Positions 41,201-52,291 of a DNA stretch of 64,000 nt are shown here, one piece after another. Within the stretch, counting starts at the first letter, position 1. Each line of letters begins with the position of its first letter. Source of the DNA: Proteles cristata cristata (taxonomy: Eukaryota; Chordata; Mammalia; Carnivora; Hyaenidae); the NCBI GenBank assembly GCA_017311185.1, contig JAESUZ010003171.1, positions 1,612,001-1,676,000 on the forward strand, read 5' to 3'. The notes below the pieces were generated by a model. The model searched no databases and was not told the origin of the DNA. It saw only the letters and a program-made list of their open reading frames with translations. A program made the translations under genes and the position numbers.

Positions 41201-43960
41201 TCCAATGCCTGGGCAATAACTTTTGGGGGGATGAAAAAGACAAGGCACCACCTAATTTATCAAATGTCCATGGGGCTTAAGAAGAATATGCATTCCCCAT
41301 CTGGCAGATAGAAGGGTATCAGGACATGTGGAACTGGGATATTAGCAGGCCCTATTTCAGGTCTTAGTTCTGCCCCCAGCATCCCATGAGATCTTGGGAA
41401 AGTCCCCTTCTCCTTCTAGTCTTCAGTGTCCTTAGTCTCTTGGAGGGAGGCCAAAGGACAGAAAAATGCTGAGGGACCCAGAGAGCTGCCCCGTTGGAAG
41501 ATAATGTTGAAGTAAATGGAGCCCACCCAAAGGCTAATTGGTGAGGCTGTTGTTCTAGATAAGGAGCGAGACTAGAACCCTTCAGCTCTTGGAATCACTC
41601 AAGTAGCCGGGTTCCCTAGACCCGTATGGAGGTTACAAGGAAATACGAGGTAGGAGAGCCCAGGCAAGAGCCCTTTTCTCCAACTCTGGGGCTCATGGGA
41701 GATTTCCTGTAGGAAACTTCCCAGATCAGCAAGCCAAGCTACACCTAGGCCTCTCTCTCACCTTGCAATTTGCACTCCTCCTTGAGGAAAGTTGGTTAGT
41801 ATGGCCCAGCCCCATCTACTCATTGCAGGTTTCTACATGACAGAGGTCCAGCCAACAAGCCCTGAGGCAGCTGGCATGTTCTATGACTTTGCATGAGTCA
41901 TATGAAATTTTAGGTTTAAAAAGACTAAATCACCATAACCCACTGAGGGTGAAAATGGGTAGTAATCTCCACATGCTGGGATTCTCGCCATACTCCTGTG
42001 AGATGCCAGCACTGTGACAACCACATTCTCCTCTCTGCCTTCCTTCCACATTGGGAAACAAGGCTAGGAAATTGGGCCCCAGAAAGACAGGTGGAAAGCA
42101 AGTTGGGAGGAGAGGATTGCTCACCCACATGAGGGTAGGAAACAAACTAAACCAACACCTTCAAAATCCTCCCTTTGGTCCCTTTGCCTCAACTGAGGTC
42201 TCAACCATAAGAATTCCAGAATGTGCCTCTCAGGCATCCCAAGATCCAGCTCCTTATTAAACATTACCATACTCATTTGGGCACAATCAGAATTTTTTAA
42301 TCATCTTCCTTATGGGCAATATCCCCTTACGGGGATAGATCATTTCCAGATGTGATTTAACGTACCAAAAAAAAAAAGAGAGAAAAAAGCACACTCATTG
42401 ATTAACAAGTACTTTTTAGATGGTGAATACATTCCCCGTTGCAAGTTCCATCAAATTTTGTTTGAGTGGTAGAGAAGCCAGGTGTACCCCCAGAGAAGTC
42501 TATCTCTTTCCAGTTGAGGACTCTGCCCCAGGCTGGCTCCAGGTGCATCTGTTTCTGACCAGATCAAAGAGGAGCTGGAGAAAGAGCTCTGGCCTCTACC
42601 AGAGAAGGGAGATACCCTCCCTCACTTTTATTGATGACTTCCCACAGCCGCCATGCTTTGAGTCAAGGGCAAGAGCAAATGATACATGGAGGAAGAGTTC
42701 AGAACTGCCAATCAAACGAAAGCAGTCTAGTCCATGCTGTACAACAACCTGCTTATGTGAGCTTCAGGAAGACACCTCAGCCCGTCTGTTGTATTTATTC
42801 TTCATTCAGCTATTTGATTTATAAGCATTTTTAAATCGCTTACTGTCCACTACGCCCTGATTAGCCTATGCTGTGTATGCACTTGTCCACAGTAGACATT
42901 GGTAATTAATGGTTGCACACTTTCCCAAGAATCCTTCACTTGGTGCACCAGCCCCCCGCTAAAAACCGACTTCTGCCTCAGGTAAGGACTCAGTACAAGC
43001 CTGGTAGGACTTGGTGTCCTCAGTGGAGCTGGTAATTCAACAAAAGGGGCAGATCCAGGCACAGCTGCCCCAGAAGGCAGACTAACAGCAAAGCCACAAG
43101 GCAGTGGGCCTTAAGATTCCAGCCACTTAAGATTCCAGAAAGGGAGGAATTTGGGCTTGGTGTTGGACCTGACATAGGAGCTTACGAGGGGGGTGTGCCC
43201 ATTCTAAAAAGAAAATAAGGACACTGAGAATTTGGAAGCATGACCCAGAGCCAGTCAAAAAGCCATTGGGCTGGCTTCAGTTCTAAGCAAACTTAGCACC
43301 AGCAGCTGACTCCTGTGCATGTGGGGACCCACTCTGCTGCTTTACATGGCTTTCCAGAGCCCCTACAGCTTCTGTAGATGCTCCACATTCCATCAGTTAA
43401 TTGGTTTGTTCCTTCCATTCTGTGGCAGCAGATATCACGTGACATTTGCATTATTCTCAACCCTCTTTCAAGGGTATCAATTCCTCCAGTAACCGTAAGT
43501 GATTCTCTGTTCCTGCATGTTTCACGGGGCCACTGGAAGGGCAGATGCGCCTATCAGAAAGGAAAATGTCTGCATCTTGGGTTGCAACCAAGCCACAACT
43601 TAATTTCCTCCTCTGGCTGTACTCCTTGAGAAAGAGATATGAAAAACGGGGCTGGGGTGACTTTGCCTCAGATAAATAGGCCACATTCTATAGATGGACA
43701 AACAAGGTGCTTGGCTAGAAATAAGATGTTCCTTGGCTGGCATCTCCAAAACGTGACAGATTCCTCCCAGATGCTATTTAAAGCATGCAGTGAGCTTTCC
43801 CTGCCTCAATGCATTGCCTACGCCTGACTTTAAAAATCAGGCAGCATGCAAACGTAGCACCAGCAATGTTGACACAGAAAAAACTAATGTTTTCCAAGCA
43901 CATGCTAGAGAGCAGTCATTGGAAAAATTTTGCCAGTATTTTCTCACTCAATGCTCACTG
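38237..43960. other. Intergenic
   Basis: No gene recognised. There is a CA-rich patch at 38266-38325. An aataaaagccc motif at 40950 within a T-rich then GC-richer context could mark another decayed LTR, but I do not call it. Short pieces such as 39045-39090 (ccaacaaacacttaatgagc) look like L2/MIR-type relics. Confidence 0.55.
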
Positions 43961-43964
43961 CAAC

Positions 43965-44095
43965 CATCTGAAGTTGGTATTATTATCTCCATTTTACAAT
44001 AAAGAAACTGAGGCTCAATGAGGTCAAGCAAATTGCCTAGAGACACAGTTAATAAGGGATTCAGTAGAGGTTTGAACTCAAGCCTAACTTCAAGA
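43965..44095 (-). repeat. MIR ancient SINE
   Basis: Strong reverse-complement MIR: tattattatctccattttac, aaagaaactgaggctcaatg, gaggtcaagcaaattgccta, then gaggtttgaactcaag. Confidence 0.88.
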
Positions 44096-45480
44096 GGCAT
44101 GGTTTTAATTGCCAGAGGCCATGACTGTGGGCTCTCCATCCACCCCTCTGCTGGCCACCCCATACCCAGAGGGTCCTGGTTGAAACCTATTGCCATGACA
44201 ACAAGCACTGATCTGGGCCAGAGTGATTGAAAGGTGCTCAATAAATCAGAACTTGCTGTACTTCTCCCAGGAAGTCTGGGGGCCCATTTTCCTCAGGTGG
44301 AGACATCTAGATGAGAGAGGGGCTTGAAAGCCAAATCTCAGCCTCAGCAGAGTTGTCATTGCTCTGATAGAGAGACAGGCCTGTTTCTGATGAGCAGAGA
44401 GCAGACTGAGAGGAGATACTGGCTGGTTGCTGCCTCATAGCAGGAAAGGAAATGCACTGTGAAGGCCAAAATACAGACAATTGACAATGTGTTACTTTTA
44501 GAGCCAAACGCCAATGTTTCAGGCAAAGCAGAAATTCTATATTGAACACACCCCTCTGTCAAAGCCCAGGATGATGACTTTCAAATGCAAATATAAAATA
44601 ACACACAGAAATTTGTCATGAATCTCAGATAATGACTCTCTTTTACCCTACAGATATATCCATTACCACTGGCAGGCATTTCCAGCCATAATTTCTTTTT
44701 TTTTTTTTTTTTTTCCAGCCATAATTTCTTTCCAGCTTCTACATCTCTACATTTGGCCAGTTCTTCATTTCCTGCAGAACATGGTCCTTATCCCATGGGC
44801 CCAGGTGTGTGTCATACCTCAGAGCTATAACAAGCAGCCCATGAGGCTATTTGTACATTAATGTCTGAAGCTTTAGTATGTTTTGTTTTACATAAATGTT
44901 AACTACCTTTTTAATGCATATTGATGCTGCTATCACTGAAAGATACACATTTATTTCAAAACTTTCTCAAATTTATGGTAACTTAGTTATTAAGGAACTT
45001 TTCAAACATTAGATTGTGAAAGTCTATCAACTATTCTGTGGGGTTTTTGAAACATTTTGACATTAAAGGGGAATCCTTAAAAATCTCCCAGACACCGAAG
45101 TTCTGCTCAAGATTTTCTTTTCACAAATTATTTAATGGACTACAAAAGGCTGAAAGGAAATCCTTAAAGCTACCAAAAGCACAGAGGACACCTATGGTTG
45201 ATTGCAAGAATTGCTACAATTCTTTGTGGCTTCTCTCATCAAAAAGTAGAATCTATGTCTTGACTTGGTGATTTGGTTTGGATAACAGGACTCAAAGAGC
45301 ACAACATTACAGAAGGTCCAAGCTTGGGCCTCAAGAGTTTTATACATTTCCATAGGCTCCCCTGAGACCTTGCCATTTCTGTAATATAGGAAAATCTAGC
45401 TTTGCCTAAAGGAGGACAGGAAAGTAGCTTATAGGGCCTGGTCACCTGTGGGAACACTATATTCTTGAACTTCACTAACA
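44096..45480. other. Intergenic
   Basis: Contains the duplicated 19-mer around a T run described separately. Otherwise nothing recognised. Confidence 0.6.
44679..44730 (-). repeat. Poly(T) run flanked by a 19-base direct repeat
   Basis: tttccagccataatttctt occurs at 44679-44697 and again at 44712-44730. The two are separated by T only, a 19-base T run at 44696-44714 including repeat ends. This is the structure expected of a target-primed insertion that kept only its poly(A) tail. Confidence 0.85.
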
Positions 45481-45484
45481 GGGA

Positions 45485-45865
45485 CTCCTGTTGTAATCAT
45501 CTAGGGCTGCTGTAACAAAATACCATATGCTGGATGGATTAAATGATAAGCATTTATTTCTCACAGTTCTGGAGGCTGAGGATTCCATTACCAACTTACT
45601 AGCAGATATGGTGTTTAATGAAAACCTGCTTCCTGGCTTGTGGATGATGTCTTCTCATTATATCCTCACATGGCACAGAGCAGAGAGGAAGGAATCAAGC
45701 TCTGTATTTCCTTCTAACAAGGGCACTAATCCCATTCATGAGGGTTCCACCCTTGCAACCTGATCACCCCGCAAAGCTCTACTTCCTAATACCGTCACAT
45801 TAGGGTTTAGGATAACAACATACAAATTTGGAGGGAGACACAAACATTCAGTCCCTAATACCTCC
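45485..45865 (+). repeat. Ancient dispersed repeat, family not named
   Basis: Common mammalian repeat: ggctgctgtaacaaaatacc, cacagttctggaggctgagg, gggcactaatcccattcatg, and an end with gagacacaaacattcagtcc. Copies of the same family lie at 51405-51520 and 61855-62275. Confidence 0.75.
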
Positions 45866-46854
45866 TAATGGAAGAGGCATCCCAATTGCCAAAGGAAGGG
45901 ATCTAAAATTTCGTAATGTAGTCAGGAGAGTTAAGTGCACTTAATTTTTGGCATCTCCTACCTGTTCGCTGCACTCCAGCAGACTGGAGATACTGCTTCA
46001 GTGTCTGTCCTTCTTAAGTCTTGTGTATCTCACGCTGTGTTCCCTGTCAACATGAGTCTGTTTCATTCTCTCATTCCTCTTACTGGGATTTCCATTTTGA
46101 CCCATTCTGTCTAAGGTTGAGATTATACCCAACCATTTTCAGAAACATACCTCAAATCTTTTTTTTTTCATAATAAAGTCCCTAATGCAATGGTGAGCAA
46201 AGTGCCCAGGCCATCTGACCATTCCAGGGGTCTAGGGTCCCTGGAGAGCCAGTCAACACAATACACTTGAATCTTCTAATTAAATCAGGTCAGAATTAGT
46301 AATAAAGACACATGTTAAGAAAATCCATGTTCCTATATTGTTATGGTGCTAAATCATCCCTACAGTCAACTGTTGTGGGGGATAAGAACCAGAAAACAGT
46401 CTTCCTAGGAAGAGGCTCATCCTCAGATTGCAGTGTTCAGTCTCTGGCCCAGATCTTAACCTTTTCTTTTGACTATTCCAAAAGCTCCTTTTCCTCCTAT
46501 GAGGTCACTGTCCATCAGTAAATACTTGAATCAAGGAACCACAATATTTGGGAACAGGCTTCTGAGAGAGAAAATCAAAATTTAGATGAAGTTTGCTTTA
46601 GTCCAGAACCCAAGTAGCTGGGTAGGCCAGCCTCTCTCTGGGAGACCACTGCCAGTCCAACCTAGTAGGGTCTGGTCTCTTGCTGATACAGAAAATGGTG
46701 CTTTTCTTTAAAAAATTTTTTAAAAATCCCCCAGAGCAAACTTGGTATATTGGTTTTAACTACTATTCTCAAGATACAGAGGCTGGGAGTGGGAAGTGAC
46801 CCTTTTTGTCCATCTCACTGACTGCCCTGGTGACAATTTCCAAAAATTTGTATT
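45866..46854. other. Intergenic
   Basis: No gene or named repeat seen. Confidence 0.6.
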
Positions 46855-47036
46855 GAAACATATTTTGTGGGTGCAAGAGGGGCTCAGTCAGCTAAGCATC
46901 CGACTTTGACTCAGGTCATGATCTCGCAGTTGGTGAGTTTGAGCCCCATATCAGGCTCTGTACTGACAGCTAAGAGCCTGGAGCCTGCTTTGGATTCTGT
47001 GTCTCCATCTCCTTCTGCCCCTACCCTGCTTATGCT

Positions 47037-47037
47037 T

Positions 47038-47100
<63 letters not shown>
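47037..47100 (+). repeat. (CT)n(CA)n compound microsatellite
   Basis: Pure CT dinucleotides passing directly into pure CA dinucleotides. Likely polymorphic. Confidence 0.95.
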
Positions 47101-47112
47101 AATAAATAAACA

Positions 47113-47243
47113 TAAAAGAAAGAGAGGAGAGGAGAGGAGGGAAGGGGAGAGGAGAAGAGGGAAGGGGAGGGGAGGGGAGGGAAGGGAAGGGCAGGGAAGC
47201 GAAGAGGAGAGGAGAGGAGAGGAGAGGAGAGAAGAGAAGAAAG
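47113..47243 (+). repeat. Purine-only GGAGA/GGGGA tract
   Basis: About 130 bases of almost pure A/G with pentanucleotide periodicity (gagaggagaggagg). It is complementary in type to the CT tract 40 bases upstream. Confidence 0.92.
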
Positions 47244-47633
47244 GAAGATATTTTGGTTATTTTCACAATAATATGGGCAGCTACTCCTAGGAAGGAGTGA
47301 AAACTCATGGCCAAAGGAAGGAGTATCTGTGTCATAGTAATTGTTACCATGTGAGTCAGTTCAGCATTATGTGGGGGCCTGGGTGTCCCCACAGCCCCAT
47401 CAAGTTCTACTCACTGCAGCATTAGCACAAACTCTTCATCTGCCATTACTTCCTAGGGGTGACCCATAACTGTTCATAGGAAAGTGTTAGCTCAGACACT
47501 GTTACCACCTCTCACAGAGACCTCAGAGCTAGCTCAGGTTCAGGCTATGACAAGCAATAGATCTTTTGAGACCAACCAACTCTGTGCACAGACCTGTCCT
47601 GGGTGCTGCTGAGCACAAGAGAAGAGAAAAGTG

Positions 47634-47776
47634 ATCATCATCACAATCATCATCATCATCACCGTCATCATCATCATCGTCATCATCATCATCATCATCA
47701 CCATCACTATCATCACAATCATTATCAACACCATCATCGTTACCACCACCATGATCATCATATCATCACCATCATC
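47634..47776 (+). repeat. (ATC)n imperfect trinucleotide repeat
   Basis: About 140 bases of atcatcatcaccgtcatc-type units with interruptions. The His-rich and Met-rich open frames here are artefacts of the repeat. Confidence 0.95.
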
Positions 47777-47794
47777 ACCCCCACAAAACTTACA

Positions 47795-47965
47795 TAGTGA
47801 TCACTACATGCTAGGAAGAGTTCAGTTTTAACTCATTTAAGACTTAGTAACTCTATAGGACAGTTATTAACAATAGTCCCCTTTCACAGGTGAGGAAGTT
47901 GAGGCATGAAAAGATTAAGTAACTGGCTCAGGATCACCAGGTGCTAACACTAAAGCTGGAATTTC
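47795..47965 (-). repeat. MIR ancient SINE
   Basis: Reverse-complement MIR: cccctttcacaggtgaggaa, ttgaggcatgaaaagattaa, gtaactggctcaggatcacc. Confidence 0.88.
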
Positions 47966-50495
47966 ATCCCAGGCAACCAGCACCTACCTGTGTCTGTGCT
48001 CGTTGCCCTTCTGGGAAACGACTTCTCATGAAAAGAAATGGACTTCCTGCCTTTGAGATAGATGGAAGGTTGAGACCAGCACATAAGGAATAAAGTGAGA
48101 ACAAGACAGCAGATGCCAGAAAGATTAAGTAGAAAGAGGGATGCAGAGAGTAAGGACTGTAGTAGGCAGAAACGTAGCCAACTGCTAGAAGAAGCCTCTC
48201 CACCTTCCAGCCACAACATGGCAAAGTGTGCTTCTACAGGTCGGGCACTGTGAAAATCTGGAAATATCATAATTTCTCTTTAAAAGTTGCCTATACCTGG
48301 ATCACACTTTGTCCTGAGACATCACACAAGTTATAATGACAGAGTTGATCCTAAGCTCATCATCCTGGGAAGAACTAAATCACCCTTCCAGAGCACAGAG
48401 CAACAACGAGCACGAACTCGTTGCCTTTTGGAGTTTAGTACAGGGAAGGAACAAGGAGGGTGGGCAGAGAGAAGGGGTTGAGGTTGGCATTCTTGGGACC
48501 CTTCCCTCACCAGGCTACACAGTGGCCCCTTGACTGAGAACCTAGCTGACCCATCTGCTTTCTATCACAACCGTCACTGACCCAGGCCTAAACATTCCTA
48601 GGGAAAGATATTTCGTATCCTTAAAACTGTGCTCCACTTATCTGGATCTCAAAAACAAAGTTGAGAACTTAGTCTTAGATTCACAAGCAGCTCTGAGATA
48701 ATAGGACTTGGGGTGTGAGTTGCTAATGGACAATCCAGACCAGACAAAACAGTGCCAAATGGTTAGTGCCAAATAAAAGAGACTGTGAACTCTTGAAAAT
48801 CAAATCAGTCCTTTAAGAGATAAGACAGTAATTAGTAAGTTAATTGTAGCTACATGTTATTTAGTGCTTAATATTTACCAGACTCTGTACTGAAATTGAC
48901 ACACAAAAATCATATCTGATGCACATTTAATACTCACAACCACAGTGCAATTTCATTCTAACTTGAATAAAGCCTGGCTTTCTGGCTCCGATTTTAAGAG
49001 GACTGTCATAGTCAAAGGAACCTCTGTGGAGCCATTACAGTGATAGAAGAACAGACTCCAACACCACCATAGTCCCTCAAGGAAATACCAAAGTGGCATC
49101 ACTATCCTAATGCACAGGGAAACTTCTTAAATATTGTCTTTCCCCCGGTTCCCCTCTTATAATGGCTCACACGCTTGACAGATATGCTGGAATCCTTCCT
49201 TCAGCCCAGAAGGAAAGAGAATCGGTCCCAAATAAGTCTGCACGAGTCTATCTCCTTCTCTGCTCCCCGGGCCTGGCTCCATCCTTGTCCTTCAGCCAGT
49301 AGCACCTGCCATTTGCAATGGAAATCCTATAAGGCTCCATGTTTTGCACTTACCTGCACCCCCAAATCTGGGTAATAAAGACCCCAAAACTATGAGGCAA
49401 GGATAGCAGATTCTTCTTAGCCAGCAAGGAGAGGGCAGGTGGGAAGGTAGAGATAGAGGTTTTGGACGATCCTAAATGAATTGTGAGCCATAATTTACAG
49501 AGAAGAAAAACGAGGCTCAGAAATAAGTACTTTTTAAAAACACGCTAGTAAGTGGATTTGAACTCAGGCCATTTGCAAATAAATAACAGCTGCCACCATC
49601 CAAATGCTATTAGTTCATGTGAAATAACTGTGCTGTTCTCTCCACTCTTTCCTGGGTTGATACACAAAATATCCTTTCCTGCTTTTTAGTTTTGACCTCT
49701 GGGATATCATAGACATGAGACACACCTGCTGCACACACACAGGCCTGTGCAAACGTACTCACCATGATCCACACTCACGTACGAGAAACACCCGCATGAC
49801 CTCACCTTCTGTGTGGGGGAAATCCCAGGCTGCCTGTACGCTGGCCAGTGGTAGCCTACTATTTGAAATGGCTCCTGAGAATCTAGCACTTCCGCATTTA
49901 GCCTTCTCTGCTAATTTGCAAGGAAACAAGTTCTTTTCACCAGTGTAGAAATAGCCCTAAATATGTTTGTGCTGCAGGAAAGGAGGCAGCTGACCAACAT
50001 TCAATTACTGGGGCCAAGTGCACAGGCTCTCCAGCTGGGGCACATCTTGCTACCCATCGGGAAAAGAGAAGGGAGAGTGGGGCTTGCTGCCTCAGAGAAG
50101 TGGGGTTTCTAAAAATAACAAAATACTGTGTTTATATTTGTAACAGAGAAATATTTTTTTTTAATAATGATTTTTCCCCCCTCTTTTGCATTTCCTTGTG
50201 CATGACCTGTGCTTTGGCCAGCTAAGGTATACACTGCTTGGGTGGTGGATTGAGGGCTCTGGCATGGTTATAGCGGGAATGCATCAAGAAAGAGTTAATG
50301 TTTTCAGCTCATTTTATTAAAATATGATTTCATAGTAAGATGATAGCCTGACAGCAAGGCATTGACAAGAGAGAAAGGACGTTCTAATCGCATTAGCTTC
50401 TATTCAACATATTGACAATCAATCAGGCAGGCAGGCTGGTCGCAGTGCTTATTGAGCCCTTCTCTGTAGTATTCCAGAAGAGTCGTTTTGTCTTT
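47966..50495. other. Intergenic with MIR relics
   Basis: A MIR-like fragment lies at about 48840-48960 and another at 49490-49580 (listed). There is no gene, and the region is otherwise unremarkable. Confidence 0.6.
49490..49580 (-). repeat. MIR fragment
   Basis: aatttacagagaagaaaaac, gaggctcagaaataagtac and gtggatttgaactcagg in reverse-complement MIR order. Confidence 0.75.
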
Positions 50496-50499
50496 AAGA

Positions 50500-51060
50500 A
50501 ACCTAGGGGAAAGAGGCACAAGACAACCAAATAAACAGAAGTAAGATAATACTAGGTATCGATAAGTGCTATGAACAAGATAAAATAGAATAATGGGATG
50601 GGGGGTATCTGTGTGTCTATGTCTGTGTCTATGTGTCTGTGTGTTAGAAGGTGGGCAGAAGGCCTGTTTTATTTAGGGAGTTCAGAAAAGACTTGTGGAG
50701 GTGACATTTAACCTGAGGCCTGAAAGATGAGATAGCAATCAAGCAAAGACCTAAAGAATGCTGTTCCAAGGAGAAGTGACAGCAAGTGCAAAGGTCCTAA
50801 GACAGGAACAAGTTTAGAAAATTGGAGAGAAGAGCAAAAGGTTATTGCTGCTGGAGTATTATACATGAGCAGAATGGAGAAATAGGGAAAAGAAGACATT
50901 TACAGAGGGTAGATTATACAGGGCCTTGAGACTAAAGCAAATAAGTTAAATATTTAAATTTTATTCTTGTTGCACTAGAAATCCATATTATTTTAAGCAT
51001 GGAAGTGACACGATCTAATTTATATTTTAAAAAGATCACTCTTGTCACTGTGTAGGGAAA
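50500..51060 (+). repeat. Ancient dispersed repeat, same type as in intron 20
   Basis: gcaagtgcaaaggtcctaag, tacagggccttgagactaaa, gcatggaagtgacacgatct and aaaagatcactcttgtcact follow the same order as 5400-5800, with a TG-rich insertion at about 50595-50645. Family not named. Confidence 0.55.
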
Positions 51061-51066
51061 ATATGG

Positions 51067-51289
51067 CAGGTTTTCTCAACCTCAGCACTACTGACATTTT
51101 GGCCCAGGCAATTCTTTGTTGGGGGTGCGAGGGTGTCCTGTGCACTGTAAGGTATTGAGCAGTATTCCTGGCTTCTGTCCACTAGATGCTAGTGGCATCT
51201 TCATCACAGTAGTGATGACCAAAAATGTTTTCCAACATTGCCAATGTCCCTTGGGTGGGGAGGGAGTGATGCCAGATGAGAACCTCTGC
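51067..51289 (-). repeat. MER20 DNA transposon relic (hAT-Charlie type)
   Basis: Near full-length reverse-complement MER20: it begins caggttttctcaacctcagc, contains tgacattttggcc, attctttgttgg, tgtcctgtgcactgtaagg, ccactagatgctagtggcat and accaaaaatg, and ends gagaacctctgct. The terminal inverted repeats are imperfect. Confidence 0.85.
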
Positions 51290-51404
51290 TCCATGGGGAC
51301 GTAAGAAGTCCAAATCCCAGTTGGGAGCCTGTAGCTGCAATCCAAGTGAGAGAGGTGGTAGTTTAGATGCTGATGATCTCTTCCTCTCCTTCTAAAGGCA
51401 ATAA

Positions 51405-51520
51405 ATAATCCCATTCATGAGGGCTGTACCTTTATGACTAATTACCTCCAGATACCATCATAATAGGATTAAGATTTCAACATATGAAACTGGAGGTTCA
51501 AAAGCATCCAATCCCTAGTC
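51405..51520 (+). repeat. Ancient dispersed repeat, 3' part
   Basis: taatcccattcatgagggct, attacctccagataccatca, gatttcaacatatgaaactg match the 3' half of the element at 45485-45865. Confidence 0.7.
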
Positions 51521-51826
51521 ACTGGTCTAGGAAGACATGATTATAGAAGCCTGGCAACCCACCACCATGAAGGGTCTTGGTGCCTGCCCATAGACATGAT
51601 GTCATTTCATGTAAGAAGCACCTTCAATGCCTGTAGGAACTGAGCTGTCACCAAGCCAGCAGGCAGAGACAGGCCACAGGGACTTGCTCTTTCTCCAGCA
51701 ACACTGACCCAACTGGGTTAGTTGGATTTGGGGGTGGTAATATAAACAGAGCTAATACTAATACTTTAAACACTAGCTTTCTTAACCGGTACTCTACAAA
51801 ATAGAGACCACTAATTTGGTTCATTT

Positions 51827-52275
51827 AAAAAAAATTTTTTTTAATGTTTTATTTATTTCTGAGAGAGAGAAAGAGAGAGAGAGACAGTGTGAGCAGGGAA
51901 GGGCCAGAGACAGAGGGAGACACAGAATCTGAAACAGTCTCCAGGCTCCGAGCCAGCCGTCAGCACAGAGCCCGACGCGGGGCTCAAACCCACCAACCAT
52001 GAGATCATGACCTGAGCCAAAGTCAGACACCCAACCGACTGAGCCACCCAGGCTCCACTTTACTTTTTTTTAATGTTTATTTATTTATTTGAGAGAAAGA
52101 GACACAGAGTGTGAGCAGGGGAGGGTCACAGAGAGAGGGAGACATAGAATCCGAAGCAGACTCCAGGCTCTGAGCTGTCAGCACAGAGACCGATGCAGGG
52201 CTTGAACTCACAAACTGTGGGCCCATGACCTGAGCTGAAGTTGGCCACTTAACCGACTGAGCCAACCAGGTGTCC
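51827..52275 (-). repeat. Two minus-strand carnivoran SINEs in tandem
   Basis: Copies at about 51827-52060 and 52061-52275, both in reverse orientation (ending gagccacccaggctccac and gagccaaccaggtgtcc). The pair is bounded by one duplication, ctaatttggttcattt at 51811-51826 and ctaattttgttcattt at 52276-52291. The simplest order is that one inserted into the T-rich tail of the other. Confidence 0.9.
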
Positions 52276-52291
52276 CTAATTTTGTTCATTT

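Larger units (their letters stand above)
46868..47243 (+). repeat. Carnivoran SINE with (CT)n(CA)n and GGAGA-rich tail
   Basis: SINE body 46868-47036, then about 40 bases of CT, about 24 of CA, the aaataaataaac tail, and about 125 bases of GA-rich sequence. A possible flanking duplication (gaaacatattttg at 46855, gaagatattttg at 47244) would place the GA tract inside the insertion. Confidence 0.85.

Noticed and set aside
47540..47831. His-rich and Met-rich open frames on both strands
   Set aside because: They are translations of the ATC trinucleotide repeat, with no start context or similarity.
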